From: Candidatus Mycobacterium wuenschmannii
GTDB taxonomy: Bacteria > Actinomycetota > Actinomycetes > Mycobacteriales > Mycobacteriaceae
NCBI RefSeq assembly: GCF_030252325.1
Contig: NZ_CP126981.1
Span: 3,596,001 to 3,660,000, forward strand
Reading direction: 5' to 3'
Length of the DNA stretch: 64,000 nt
Shown here: positions 19,529 through 31,791 of the stretch, piece by piece
Position numbering within the stretch: position 1 is the stretch's first letter
Layout: each line of letters starts with the position of its first letter
Program-made: the position numbers and the translations under genes
The notes under the pieces: model-generated
What the model was told of the DNA's origin: nothing
The model's database searches: none
The model's input: the letters and a program-made list of their open reading frames with translations, nothing else

Positions 19529-20077
19529 CTAGGAGATGGTGATCGATTCGATGACGACCGGCTCGGTCGGACGGTCGCCCGGGCCGGTGGCCGTCGTCGC
19601 GATGGCGTCGACGACGCCTTGGGAGTCCGCGTCGGCGACCTCACCGAAGATGGTGTGCTTGCGGTTCAGGTGCGGGGTCGGTCCGACGGTGACGAAGAAC
19701 TGCGAGCCGTTGGTCCCCGGGCCCGCATTGGCCATCGCCAGCAGGTAGGGCTTGTCGAACTGCAACTCGGGGTGGAACTCGTCGGCGAACTTGTAACCCG
19801 GGCCGCCGCGGCCGGTGCCGGTGGGGTCGCCGCCCTGGATCATGAAGCCGCTGATCACCCGGTGGAACACCGCGCCGTCGTAGAACGGGCCGGAGCTTCC
19901 GCCGGAGGCGTTCTCGGTCGAGTACTCCTTGGTGCCCTGAGCCAGGCCCACGAAGTTCGCGACGGTCTTGGGTGCGTGGTTGCCGAACAGCGCGATCTTG
20001 ATGTCGCCGCGGTTCGTGTGCAGGGTGGCAGTGGCGGTCTGAATCTGGCTGGAAGTCACGGGATCACAGTCTGCCAT
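19529..20077 (-). CDS. ppiA: peptidyl-prolyl cis-trans isomerase A (cyclophilin)
   Basis: A 182-residue cytosolic cyclophilin that accelerates proline isomerisation during folding. The core motifs are NRGDIKIALFGNHAPKTVANF, FHRVISGFMIQGGDPTGTGRGG with the catalytic Arg in FHRVI, the core LLAMANAGPGTNGSQFFVT, and HTIFGEV. The start MADCDPVT at ATG 20077 matches the M. tuberculosis protein; the frame is open for another 164 codons upstream, which is the antisense shadow of cwsA. It is divergent from cwsA with 75 bp between. Confidence 0.96.
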   Translation of the reverse strand: MADCDPVTSSQIQTATATLHTNRGDIKIALFGNHAPKTVANFVGLAQGTKEYSTENASGGSSGPFYDGAVFHRVISGFMIQGGDPTGTGRGGPGYKFADEFHPELQFDKPYLLAMANAGPGTNGSQFFVTVGPTPHLNRKHTIFGEVADADSQGVVDAIATTATGPGDRPTEPVVIESITIS

Positions 20078-20152
20078 CACCGTCCGCCCCACCGGACAGC
20101 CGGTGTGGCAGTCTGAACCCATTCCCAAGGCGGTCATGCGAAAGGGCGAGAA

Positions 20153-20578
20153 ATGCGCGCTAAGAACCACACTCACCTGACCCCTCGGGAGCGGCTGAAC
20201 CGCGGTCTGACCTACACCGCGGTCGGACCCGTCGACGTGACCCGCGGCCTGGTCGGCCTCGGCGCGCACTCCGCCCAGGTCGGCGCGTCCAGCTTGCAGC
20301 GGCGCTACCGGGAGGGTCGGCTGGCCCGCGACCTGCGCGCCGCCCAGGAGGCGCTGGTCCAGGAGTTGGCCGCCGCCCAAGAAGTGGTGACCGGTCTGCC
20401 CGAGGCGCTCGCCGAGGCCCGTCGGTCGCAGCGCCGCACGCCACGGCCGTGGCTGTTGGCCGGCGCCGCGGTCGGGGTGCTCGCCGTCGGTGCCGTCGCC
20501 TTCTCGATCGTCCGCCGCTCGTCGCAGCCGGAGCCGGCGACGTTGCCGCCCAGCGTCGACGTCGACCACCGCCCCTGA
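20153..20578 (+). CDS. cwsA: cell wall synthesis protein CwsA
   Basis: A 141-residue protein with a conserved N-terminal block (LTPRERLNRGLTYTAVGPVDVTRG, shown here in part), a coiled-coil middle (residues 45-90) and one C-terminal transmembrane helix (WLLAGAAVGVLAVGAVAFSI, about 100-119). In mycobacteria CwsA interacts with CrgA and Wag31/DivIVA and supports polar growth. The position next to ppiA agrees with Rv0008c. The next frame begins 2 bp after its stop. Confidence 0.93.
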   Translation: MRAKNHTHLTPRERLNRGLTYTAVGPVDVTRGLVGLGAHSAQVGASSLQRRYREGRLARDLRAAQEALVQELAAAQEVVTGLPEALAEARRSQRRTPRPWLLAGAAVGVLAVGAVAFSIVRRSSQPEPATLPPSVDVDHRP

Positions 20579-20580
20579 CC

Positions 20581-20796
20581 TTGGGCTGGCATCGCTACGA
20601 GGGTCGGGCGCTCGCGGACAGCGCCCTGACCGGCGAAGCGCGCGACACCGAATTGGAAAGCTTTATCCGTCTGGACAATTCGCGCCTGTGCGACGTCCGT
20701 CTGGAGAGTGCGACCGCAACCGACGACTACGACCGGTCGCGGCGCTGGTACCAGGTGCGCTACCTGGCCGACGACGGCGAGGGCGGCGAGTTGTGA
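20581..20796 (+). CDS. possible small protein directly behind cwsA
   Basis: A 71-codon frame starting with TTG 2 bp after the cwsA stop (LGWHRYEGRALADSALTGEA and onward), acidic and soluble. The residue mix looks like a real protein rather than a shadow, and the spacing would allow translational coupling. It has no own ribosome site and I recognise no family, so it may be a remnant of a longer gene. Low confidence. Confidence 0.35.
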   Translation: MGWHRYEGRALADSALTGEARDTELESFIRLDNSRLCDVRLESATATDDYDRSRRWYQVRYLADDGEGGEL

Positions 20797-20805
20797 ACCG
20801 TCGGC

Positions 20806-21159
20806 CTAGTTCTTACTGAGCGTGAACGGTATGTCGACCACCGTGTTGCCGAGATAGGTGCGGTCGACGCCGGCCAGCGAACCGTCGTTGATCGACACCT
20901 CGTGACGAAACGATGTCTTGGGATCAGTAGCGGTCCAGGTATCGCCATCCAGATGGAAATCCATGCCGCCCATCGGGTTCTGGACATGTTTGCAGCCCGC
21001 ACCGCAGGACGTGAACACCCAAGGCCCGCCGGCCAGCGGACCGGGGCTGCTTGCGTGCGGGGTATAGGAGCCGTCGGCCAGGTCGGCGGATGCCGGAGCT
21101 GCCAATACGATCGCCGCGACAGCAAGGGCGGCGGCGGTCACTCTCTTCTGATATCTCAC
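20806..21159 (-). CDS. small secreted protein of unknown function
   Basis: A 117-residue exported protein. Residues 1-26 form a Sec signal peptide ([19 protein letters not shown], cleavage after APASA). The mature part is short and beta-rich with a Cys pair in TSCGAGCKHV and the segment MDFHLDGDTWTATDP, a pattern seen in several small mycobacterial secreted proteins whose function is unknown. It is divergent from the Gln-rich secreted protein, with a large inverted repeat between the two start codons. Confidence 0.75.
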   Translation of the reverse strand: MRYQKRVTAAALAVAAIVLAAPASADLADGSYTPHASSPGPLAGGPWVFTSCGAGCKHVQNPMGGMDFHLDGDTWTATDPKTSFRHEVSINDGSLAGVDRTYLGNTVVDIPFTLSKN

Positions 21160-21191
21160 CGATCGAACGCTAACCAGCCCGGCGTTGGCCT

Positions 21192-21243
21192 GATACAGGG
21201 ATTTCCCTGGTGATCGGCGAATCTCCAGGGAAATCCCTGTATC
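21192..21243. promoter_or_regulatory. 52-bp perfect inverted repeat between divergent secreted-protein genes
   Basis: GATACAGGGATTTCCCTGG (21192-21210) is repeated as its exact reverse complement at 21225-21243, separated by 14 bp. Each 19-bp arm is itself nearly palindromic around CAGGGATTTCCCTG. The element lies 33 bp from the start of the leftward gene and 70 bp from that of the rightward gene, so paired operator sites for a dimeric regulator are the likeliest reading; a hairpin in the transcript is the alternative. Confidence 0.7.
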
Positions 21244-21313
21244 TCGGCGGCTGGATGCTCACTAACCTCCAACGAAATACATCTGATCGCAGCACGGCAG
21301 AGGGGAACCAGCG

Positions 21314-21670
21314 ATGAAAATGGGGCGGACGATCATTCTGGCGGCGGCGTTGCTGCTGGCCGGGGTCCCGGTTGCCGATGCCGACCCGCCAGACGGCGGT
21401 CAGCAGTGTCCCGACCAGCAGAGTGCTCAGAGCCCCGATCAGCAATGCCAGGCGGGCGACGTGGCGGGCAAGGTCATCGACAAGGTTCAGGACGGCGCCG
21501 ACAAGGCTCAGCGAGCGCTGCAGCAGCAACAGCAACAGCAGGACCCACGAAACAAACCGCTATCGCAGGTCGGTTATCTGTACCTCGTCAACGGGGTCCC
21601 GACGTGCTTCCACAACTGGGACGTGGGTGTTGCCGGCATGGTCCCGGTCCAGCCAGTCACACCCTGCTGA
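21314..21670 (+). CDS. small Gln-rich secreted protein of unknown function
   Basis: A 118-residue exported protein with a signal peptide of about 23 residues (RTIILAAALLLAGVPVADA). The mature N-terminus is Gln/Asp-rich (PDGGQQCPDQQ), a helical middle carries a run of seven Gln, and the C-terminus YLVNGVPTCFHNWDVGVAG holds two of the four Cys. ATG is preceded by AGAGGGGA. No family recognised beyond a general mycobacterial secreted protein. It shares the inverted-repeat control region with the leftward gene. Confidence 0.75.
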   Translation: MKMGRTIILAAALLLAGVPVADADPPDGGQQCPDQQSAQSPDQQCQAGDVAGKVIDKVQDGADKAQRALQQQQQQQDPRNKPLSQVGYLYLVNGVPTCFHNWDVGVAGMVPVQPVTPC

Positions 21671-21748
21671 CGGCGTGGGCGCTGGCCCAGGGCGCACCGG
21701 CACGCTTGACTAGGCGCTCCCCCAATTGCCGACGGGAAGCGGTGAGCG

Positions 21749-21964
21749 GTGAGTGAAAAACGCGAGCAATACCTGCGTGCATACCAGGACGGCCTTGACG
21801 CGGAGATCGGTGCCACCAATCCCTACGCTGGCACCGGAGGGTGCGCCAAGCTGTGGCGGCTCGGCTACAAGCGAATGCTGGAAAAGAAGGTCAAAGGGAC
21901 GCGGGCCATGCTGCGATACCAAGCAGCGAGAGACGGAATGGCCGCGCGGGCGCCATGGAATTGA
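21749..21964 (+). CDS. Rmf/CrpP-like small protein
   Basis: A 71-residue basic protein (SEKREQYLRAYQDGLDAE, then GATNPYAGTGGCAKLWRLGY and onward). The pattern AxxxGxxAxxxGxxNPY...LxxxWxxGY resembles the ribosome modulation factor/CrpP fold found in proteobacterial Rmf, which dimerises ribosomes in stationary phase; actinobacterial members are uncharacterised. GTG 21749 is preceded by GGGAAG. The assignment rests on the spacing of Gly, Asn-Pro-Tyr and Trp and would need a profile search. Confidence 0.6.
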   Translation: MSEKREQYLRAYQDGLDAEIGATNPYAGTGGCAKLWRLGYKRMLEKKVKGTRAMLRYQAARDGMAARAPWN

Positions 21965-22089
21965 TTGCGGAGCTTAGGGCGAAACGTGCTGGTGTCTGGC
22001 GCATGTCGACCAGACCGGCGACACTGGAGGCTGTTATCCCATAGCTGGAGCATTCTGTAGGTGGTGACCGTGCCGGTTTGGTCAGACAG

Positions 22090-23222
22090 ATGGTATTGAC
22101 AGTCGCCGACATTGAGCGGTGGAACGCCGGAGCAGTGCGCGATGTGTTCCATATCGCCACTGCCCGCGGTAATGCCACTCTGGAGGCGTCTCGTCAGCTC
22201 GGCACGCTCGCGGTATTCGACACCTGGGCCGGCCAGACGGCAGAGGCGAGAAAGCACACCAACGCCTCAATCCGGCAAGACCTCGACGCCCACGGTAACG
22301 AGTCCTTTGCGGTTGCCATGGCTGCGAACAAGGCCGCCAACGACATCGAGCACGTGCAGTCCGAACTGCGCACACTCAAGCACGATGCCGCCGAGCTGCA
22401 TATGACCATCGATCCGCTGACGAACAAGCTGGTCCCGACATCGGACCAGACCCTTCCGTCGGAGGCGCTGGTCGCCATGCTGGAGCTGCAGCCCCGGCTG
22501 ACTAAGATTCTGGCCGAAGCCGACGCGGTCGACGCGGAGTTGGCCGCCGCCATCAACATGGCTGACGGTGACGTACCACTGCCCGCAGGACCCCGCGTGC
22601 AGTTCGACCCCAGGAACCCATTCGTCGACGACCCGCGATTCGGGCACTGGGAGAACGTCGTCCCACCGCCGTACACGGGGGCGACACCACCCCGCCGTGG
22701 ACCGGACACAAATCACTGGAGGGTCTGCCCGGCAAGGGCCCGGGCGGACCGTCCGGCTTCTACGTGCCGGGCGGAAAGACGTGGGCGGATGACGCCGCCG
22801 CACCGGCGCTCTACCGCACCGAGCAGTATCGCTTCCGCATCTCGGGCGAGGACTACACCGGCTACACCCGCGTGGTGAACGGCCAGCAGCAGCAGTGGGT
22901 GGCCTATACCTACGAAGCCCAGCATTATGTCCAGTACAACGTCGGCGCGCAGGCATGGGCACCGAAAGGGCCGAACGAAGTCACCGGCGAGCTGGGCGGC
23001 ACAGCAACCGGGGGCCTTGCCGGCATCACGCCGCCACCAATCATCGAGGCGTGGAAACCGGTGTCGCTGCCGCAGATCGCGTCGTGGTCGGCCGGCAGCC
23101 CAGCAGCGACGTACTACATACCTGACGGGTGCGGCGGCCAATTCACGTTCAGTGGCGGCGTTCCCGTGGGCGGGATGGCTCCGCCGCCAACGATTCCCAG
23201 CATGATCGCCGCGCCACCGTAG
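22090..23222 (+). pseudogene. frameshifted paralogue of the modular toxin-like protein
   Basis: Residues 1-97 differ at about eight positions from the protein at 4864, including the same W46-A-G48 turn, and the helical module continues to about residue 165. The frame breaks in GGGGG at 22677-22681: inserting one G restores a continuous frame through PPWTGHKSLEGLPGKGPGG into a region ending at 23222 (GFYVPGGKTWADD, EDYTGYTRVVNGQQQQW, DGCGGQFTF). The repaired product would be about 377 residues with a C-terminus unrelated to the first copy. The break may be a true mutation, a phase-variable tract, or a sequencing error. No immunity-like gene follows on the same strand. Confidence 0.75.
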
Positions 23223-23231
23223 ACGAGGGGA

Positions 23232-23456
23232 TTACCCGTCACGGTCGTCATCGGTATCCCAATACGCCCACTCCGGTAACGGTGTCAGTGGCGCCGCTCC
23301 ATATGCCGAGGCTTCATGGCCTGGCGGCGTTCGGACTTGGTTCCAGCGTGGGTCGCCCCGGTTGGCGCGACTCCGTCGAACGCCTCGGATGAAGATGGCA
23401 ACCAATCCGCCAACGATGAACGCCGCGAGGACGGCTTTCGCCGCGATCAGCAACAT
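23232..23456 (-). CDS. small single-span membrane protein
   Basis: A 74-residue protein with a hydrophobic N-terminal helix (about residues 3-23, IAAKAVLAAFIVGGLVAIFI) followed by a basic RGVRRSRANRG patch and an acidic, Pro-containing tail ending YWDTDDDRDG. No family recognised. It begins 13 bp after the stop of the next upstream gene on the same strand, so the two are likely cotranscribed, and it converges on the frameshifted gene with a 9-bp gap. Confidence 0.6.
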   Translation of the reverse strand: MLLIAAKAVLAAFIVGGLVAIFIRGVRRSRANRGDPRWNQVRTPPGHEASAYGAAPLTPLPEWAYWDTDDDRDG

Positions 23457-23469
23457 GCTGGGCAGCCGG

Positions 23470-23970
23470 TCAGCTTCGCGAAGTCGGGGACAGTTGCAGG
23501 TTGGGGCACGCCTTCTTCAGTGCCGATGTCGCGTTGAACGTCAGGGTGGCTGCGCGCATGCTGTCGTTGTCCGCGCCGGTCGGCACCCCATTGGCGGCCG
23601 CGCGTTGACCCTTCGCTGTCAGCGCGGTGCCATCGGCCCAGCCACCCAACTGCGTCTTGAGGTCGGCCCCCGTCACCGAACCTTGAGCGGCGCGAATGTC
23701 GTCAGCCATTGTCGATTCGGCATCTGCGATCGCTAACAAATCTTTTGTTTCACCCGGCCCGTTTTGCAGCGTGGTGATTGATTCCTGCATCTTGGTCCAC
23801 TTGGGCCCGAGCTGCTCGACGATGCCGCAGTCATCCTGCGGACCCGCGCTGTGGTGACGGCCCTGGTTGAACCAGACAGTGGCCGCGATCCCCGCGGCGG
23901 CGAGCACGACGATTCCGATCAGCAGGGTTACTCGCCGGCGTGAAGTCGACGAAGAGGCGTCGTCTGCCAT
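23470..23970 (-). CDS. membrane-anchored extracytoplasmic protein, unknown function
   Basis: A 166-residue protein with a Ser/Arg-rich N-terminus, one transmembrane helix (about residues 15-34, VTLLIGIVVLAAAGIAATVW) and an external, mostly helical domain with two Cys (DDCGIVEQLGPKW and ALKKACPNLQL), possibly a disulfide. No family recognised. I prefer ATG 23970 (MADDASSS); in-frame starts at 23982 and 23997 are possible. It heads a two-gene minus-strand unit next to tRNA-Ala. Confidence 0.65.
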   Translation of the reverse strand: MADDASSSTSRRRVTLLIGIVVLAAAGIAATVWFNQGRHHSAGPQDDCGIVEQLGPKWTKMQESITTLQNGPGETKDLLAIADAESTMADDIRAAQGSVTGADLKTQLGGWADGTALTAKGQRAAANGVPTGADNDSMRAATLTFNATSALKKACPNLQLSPTSRS

Positions 23971-24060
23971 GGAGGCGAACATACCCGGCGATCGCACCGC
24001 TCTCGCGCGATGGGCGAGGGATCGATCCTTCGGCGCCGCAGACTTCCGGCGTCTCGATTG

Positions 24061-24133
24061 TGGAGCCTAGGAGATTCGAACTCCTGACATCTGCCTTGCA
24101 AAGGCAGCGCTCTACCAACTGAGCTAAGGCCCC
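24061..24133 (-). tRNA. tRNA-Ala (anticodon TGC)
   Basis: A 73-nt tRNA: acceptor GGGGCCT pairs with AGGCTCC, discriminator A; D arm TAGCTCAGTTGGTAGAGC; anticodon stem-loop GCCTTTGCAAGGC gives TGC; T arm with GGAGTTCGAATCTCC. CCA is not encoded. It lies 154 bp downstream of tRNA-Ile in the same direction, the ileT-alaT pair known beside gyrA in mycobacteria. Confidence 0.97.
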
Positions 24134-24138
24134 TGATA

Positions 24139-24282
24139 TCAATCAGTGGGGAGCCGGCCATCGATCTGGTCGGCGGCCACATGCCAGACCTCGACGCTCT
24201 GGTGCGACCGGATTACCACTGCCAGCAACGTGACCGCTGCCAGCGGCAACACCAGTCTCACGAAACCTCTTGGCGAACACAT
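24139..24282 (-). CDS. possible 47-residue membrane peptide between tRNA-Ile and tRNA-Ala
   Basis: An ATG-initiated 48-codon frame, MCSPRGFVRLVLPLAAVTLL then AVVIRSHQSVEVWHVAADQ, ending RLPTD. It has a hydrophobic stretch of about 17 residues suited to one membrane span and a soluble C-terminus. The ATG begins 5 bases after the 3' end of tRNA-Ile, so after tRNA processing the message would be almost leaderless. It could be a chance frame; its hydrophobic profile and clean start/stop between two structural RNAs make it worth listing. Confidence 0.35.
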   Translation of the reverse strand: MCSPRGFVRLVLPLAAVTLLAVVIRSHQSVEVWHVAADQIDGRLPTD

Positions 24283-24287
24283 GGTTG

Positions 24288-24361
24288 TGGGCCTAGGAGG
24301 ACTCGAACCTCCGACCTCTTCGTTATCAGCGAAGCGCTCTAACCGCCTGAGCTATAGGCCC
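24288..24361 (-). tRNA. tRNA-Ile (anticodon GAT)
   Basis: A 74-nt tRNA: acceptor GGGCCTA pairs with TAGGCCC, discriminator A; D arm TAGCTCAGGCGGTTAGAGC; anticodon loop CTGATAA gives GAT; T arm GGAGGTTCGAGTCCTCC. CCA is not encoded. It is first of the tRNA-Ile/tRNA-Ala pair and lies 58 bp after the DUF3566 gene on the same strand. Confidence 0.97.
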
Positions 24362-24419
24362 GCACGCGCATACGGACGAGCGACGAGATTACCGCACCCG
24401 AGCGTCTGCGCCCAAAACG

Positions 24420-25193
24420 CTAGTCGCGGTCGGCCAGCGTCACCTCGACGCCGCCGATCAAGTCCGTGGTCAAGTTGTAGATGAATGCGCCGATGGTGGC
24501 CGCCGCGGTGAGCAGAACGATGTTCACCAAGCCGATCAGGATGGCGCCGCCGAAGATCGTCCCGCTGGACACCAGCTCGGCGCTGCCGCTGGTGTTGTTC
24601 AGCAGATCGCCGACGTTGCTGTTGAGCTTGCTCCACACGCCCATACCGCCGAGCACCAGATAGAGGAATGCGACGGCGATCATCCAGACGAAGAACAGCG
24701 CGACCGACAGCACCGCCGACACCTTCAAGGTGCTCCACGGGTCGATCCGCCGGATCTGCATGCTCGCTCGGACGGGTCCCGGCGTCCGCGACGACACCTG
24801 AATGCGGCCCTCCGACCGAACCGGCGCCGTCATCGGACCGTCCGCATGATCGGGGACTGACTTCCGTTGTGTCCCACGGGGAATCGGGCCGGACAGGTCG
24901 GGCAGTTCACTGGCGTAAGCATCGGTCTCCCGGCTCTCGTTCTGCGTGGGAGCCGGTACCGGCTCGGCTTCATGTGACGGCGCCTTGGGTGCGCCCGGCG
25001 CGGCGGTGCCGGAAATGAACCGGTTGAGTCGGGCCTCGGCGTTGGGTGCGGCCCCGCCCCGGGCGGGCTGCCGCTGCTGACCCGGCGCCGGACGCGCCGG
25101 GGGCCGCTTGCGTGGCGTCGCGGCCGTGCCTCCCCCGGTCCCGTTCGGGTTGTCGCCCGGTCCGGCATGACCCGGCTCGTTCGGTGACGTCAC
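24420..25193 (-). CDS. DUF3566 membrane protein (Rv0007 type)
   Basis: A 257-residue protein: a long disordered Pro/Gly/Ala/Arg-rich N-terminus (residues 1-140), then the DUF3566 domain starting [14 protein letters not shown], with two transmembrane helices (about 155-178 and 216-240) separated by an external loop. The C-terminus [14 protein letters not shown] is highly conserved in actinobacteria. Its place directly behind gyrA is conserved and it may be cotranscribed; function is unknown. The start is a GTG or ATG near 25193 with GACGTCACC context, so the exact N-terminus is uncertain. Confidence 0.92.
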   Translation of the reverse strand: MTSPNEPGHAGPGDNPNGTGGGTAATPRKRPPARPAPGQQRQPARGGAAPNAEARLNRFISGTAAPGAPKAPSHEAEPVPAPTQNESRETDAYASELPDLSGPIPRGTQRKSVPDHADGPMTAPVRSEGRIQVSSRTPGPVRASMQIRRIDPWSTLKVSAVLSVALFFVWMIAVAFLYLVLGGMGVWSKLNSNVGDLLNNTSGSAELVSSGTIFGGAILIGLVNIVLLTAAATIGAFIYNLTTDLIGGVEVTLADRD

Positions 25194-25225
25194 CCACTGC
25201 TCCTAACCGTGCGACCTGCCATCGC

Positions 25226-27757
<2,532 letters not shown>

Positions 27758-27804
27758 CTGTTCCTCATCGGTGAGATTTCAGTGGGGGAGAGGGCTGTCA
27801 AGCG

Positions 27805-29895
<2,091 letters not shown>

Positions 29896-30049
29896 CTACC
29901 GTCAAGGTGGTTCCGGACTGATGCTGCAAGGGCGTTTCTGCACAGCTATTTGCGCCGTGTGCGGAATTTTTCGGTCTGTCTTGCGTCCTGACGCTTGACG
30001 AGCGGGTTTCCCGCGTTGTGACGGCCCTCAGCGCAAGGGCCCCGCGACA

Positions 30050-30625
30050 TCATCCGTAGGTGTCGCGCGGGCCGCGGCCGGCGATGTGCAACGGGCCCTT
30101 GCGCCACGAGGGAGCGGTCGGGCCGGTGATCCGAAGGCTCGTCACCACACCGTCGCCGACCTCCGCCGCGATCTTGGCCAGCACCTGACTCTGGATCAAC
30201 CGGAGCTGGGTGGCCCACGCCGTCGACTCGGCGGTCACACTCAGCACCCCGTCACGCAGGCCGGTCGGTGTCGCGTGCTCGGAAATCTGGGAGCCGACCA
30301 CCGTCGACCACCGACCGAACACCGTGCCCTCGGCCACCCGCGGCGACCATCCCTGTTTCTTCGCGAGGTCGCGGCTGGCATTGCCGAGCGGTTGCGGGTC
30401 ACGAGAGTCCGGGCCGGGCCCGGACCAGCGGCGCCGGCTAGCGGAGCCGGCCACTCGGCGGGCCGGGGGGAGCCGTCGGCCGCGGCCAACATCCTTACCT
30501 TGGGTGCGGGCCGCGCCGCGGGCTTCCTCTAATACGCGGCGCACCAGATCCATGCCGTTCACTCCGCTCAGGTGCTCGGGCGGGCCGGCCTCCGGGGTCT
30601 CTTGCGGGTCGTCGTCGGGATCCAC
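30050..30625 (-). CDS. dciA: DUF721/DciA replicative helicase loader
   Basis: A 191-residue DUF721 protein. The family includes DciA, the widespread loader/operator of the replicative helicase DnaB in bacteria lacking DnaC, and the mycobacterial member Rv0004 is linked to initiation. The N-terminal half is disordered and Arg-rich; the C-terminal domain (about residues 85-180, [19 protein letters not shown], then [19 protein letters not shown]) is the conserved fold. GTG 30625 lies 4 bp after the recF stop with GAGGAG overlapping that end, so the two are coupled. It sits between recF and gyrB as in other mycobacteria. Confidence 0.93.
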   Translation of the reverse strand: MDPDDDPQETPEAGPPEHLSGVNGMDLVRRVLEEARGAARTQGKDVGRGRRLPPARRVAGSASRRRWSGPGPDSRDPQPLGNASRDLAKKQGWSPRVAEGTVFGRWSTVVGSQISEHATPTGLRDGVLSVTAESTAWATQLRLIQSQVLAKIAAEVGDGVVTSLRITGPTAPSWRKGPLHIAGRGPRDTYG

Positions 30626-30629
30626 TGCC

Positions 30630-31784
30630 TCACTCCTCTTCCGCCACGACCGCGGAGGCCGGGCCGGTGTCGTCGTCGCGCATTGTGATGTTCACGCGGT
30701 CCGCCAGCCACTCGCGCGGGATGTCATCGACCACCGCCGCGGTCACCAGCACCTGTTCCGCGGTGGCGGCGGCCGCGGCTAGCGCCTCGCGCCGCGCGGT
30801 GTCGAGTTCGGCGAAAACGTCGTCGAGGAGCAACACCGGGTCGCTGCCCTCGGCGCGTAGCAGTTCGTACGCCGCAAGGCGCAGCGCCAAAGCCATCGAC
30901 CACGATTCCCCATGGCTCGCAAAGCCTTTCGCGGGTTGTTCGCCGAGTCGCAGCTCGAGGTCGTCGCGGTGAGGTCCGACCAGACAGACCCCGCGTTCGA
31001 GTTCGGCGTCACGGCGTACCGCCATTTTCTCCAGCAGCGCGGCCCGCAGAATCTCGACGTCGGGACGGTCGGCTTCGATCTCGATGCTGGCGTTGTAGGC
31101 GATCGACGCCGGGCGCGACGCCGGCGCCAGCAGCTGATAACTCTTCTGCACCTCCGGCGCCAACTCGTTCACCAATGCCATGCGGGCCGCCATCAACTCC
31201 GCGCCGTGCGTCGCGAGGTGGCCGTCCCATACGTCGAGCGTGTCCAGCGCGCCACGGTCGCCGCGAAATCGCGCGCCGGACGCGGACTTCAACAACGCCG
31301 TCCGCTGACGCAACACTTTGTCGTAGTCCGCCCGAATACCGGCGACCCTCGGTCGGCGCAGCGCGGCCAGATCGTCGAGGTAACGGCGCCGGTCACCTGG
31401 ATCGCCGCGGACCAGCGACAAGTCTTCCGGTGCGAACAACACCGCGCGCAGCACCCCGACGATTTCGCGGGGACTGCGCACCGGGGAGCGGTTCAGCCGT
31501 GCCTTGTTGGCCCGGCCGGCGGTGATCTCGAGGTCGACCGCGCATTCGCGACCCTCATTGACCACGATCGTCGACACCACCGCGCGTTGCGCGCCGACCC
31601 GCACCAGCGGCGCGTCGGTGGCGACCCGATGCGACCCCAGAGTGGACGAATACCACAGGGCTTCAACGAGATTCGTCTTTCCGAAGCCGTTCGAGCCAAC
31701 GAACACGGTCCGGCCCGGGGTCAGGTCGAGCTCGACGTTCGCCCAGGACCGAAAATCGCGTAAGCCGAGATGGCGGACGTACAC
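30630..31784 (-). CDS. recF: DNA replication and repair protein RecF
   Basis: A 384-residue ABC/SMC-like ATPase that helps load RecA at gapped DNA. It has the Walker [15 protein letters not shown] (family usual GxNGxGKT), the ABC signature region and [15 protein letters not shown] as Walker B/D-loop. Start is GTG 31784 ([13 protein letters not shown]), 7 bp after the dnaN stop, so it is translated from the dnaN-recF-dciA message. The gnd gene that separates dnaN and recF in some rapid growers is absent here. Confidence 0.97.
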   Translation of the reverse strand: MYVRHLGLRDFRSWANVELDLTPGRTVFVGSNGFGKTNLVEALWYSSTLGSHRVATDAPLVRVGAQRAVVSTIVVNEGRECAVDLEITAGRANKARLNRSPVRSPREIVGVLRAVLFAPEDLSLVRGDPGDRRRYLDDLAALRRPRVAGIRADYDKVLRQRTALLKSASGARFRGDRGALDTLDVWDGHLATHGAELMAARMALVNELAPEVQKSYQLLAPASRPASIAYNASIEIEADRPDVEILRAALLEKMAVRRDAELERGVCLVGPHRDDLELRLGEQPAKGFASHGESWSMALALRLAAYELLRAEGSDPVLLLDDVFAELDTARREALAAAAATAEQVLVTAAVVDDIPREWLADRVNITMRDDDTGPASAVVAEEE

Positions 31785-31791
31785 CTAACGA

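Noticed and set aside
22764..23222. Independent gene starting at GTG 22764
   Set aside because: The same frame continues upstream as good coding sequence to the G tract at 22677, so it is the 3' part of the frameshifted gene rather than a separate gene.
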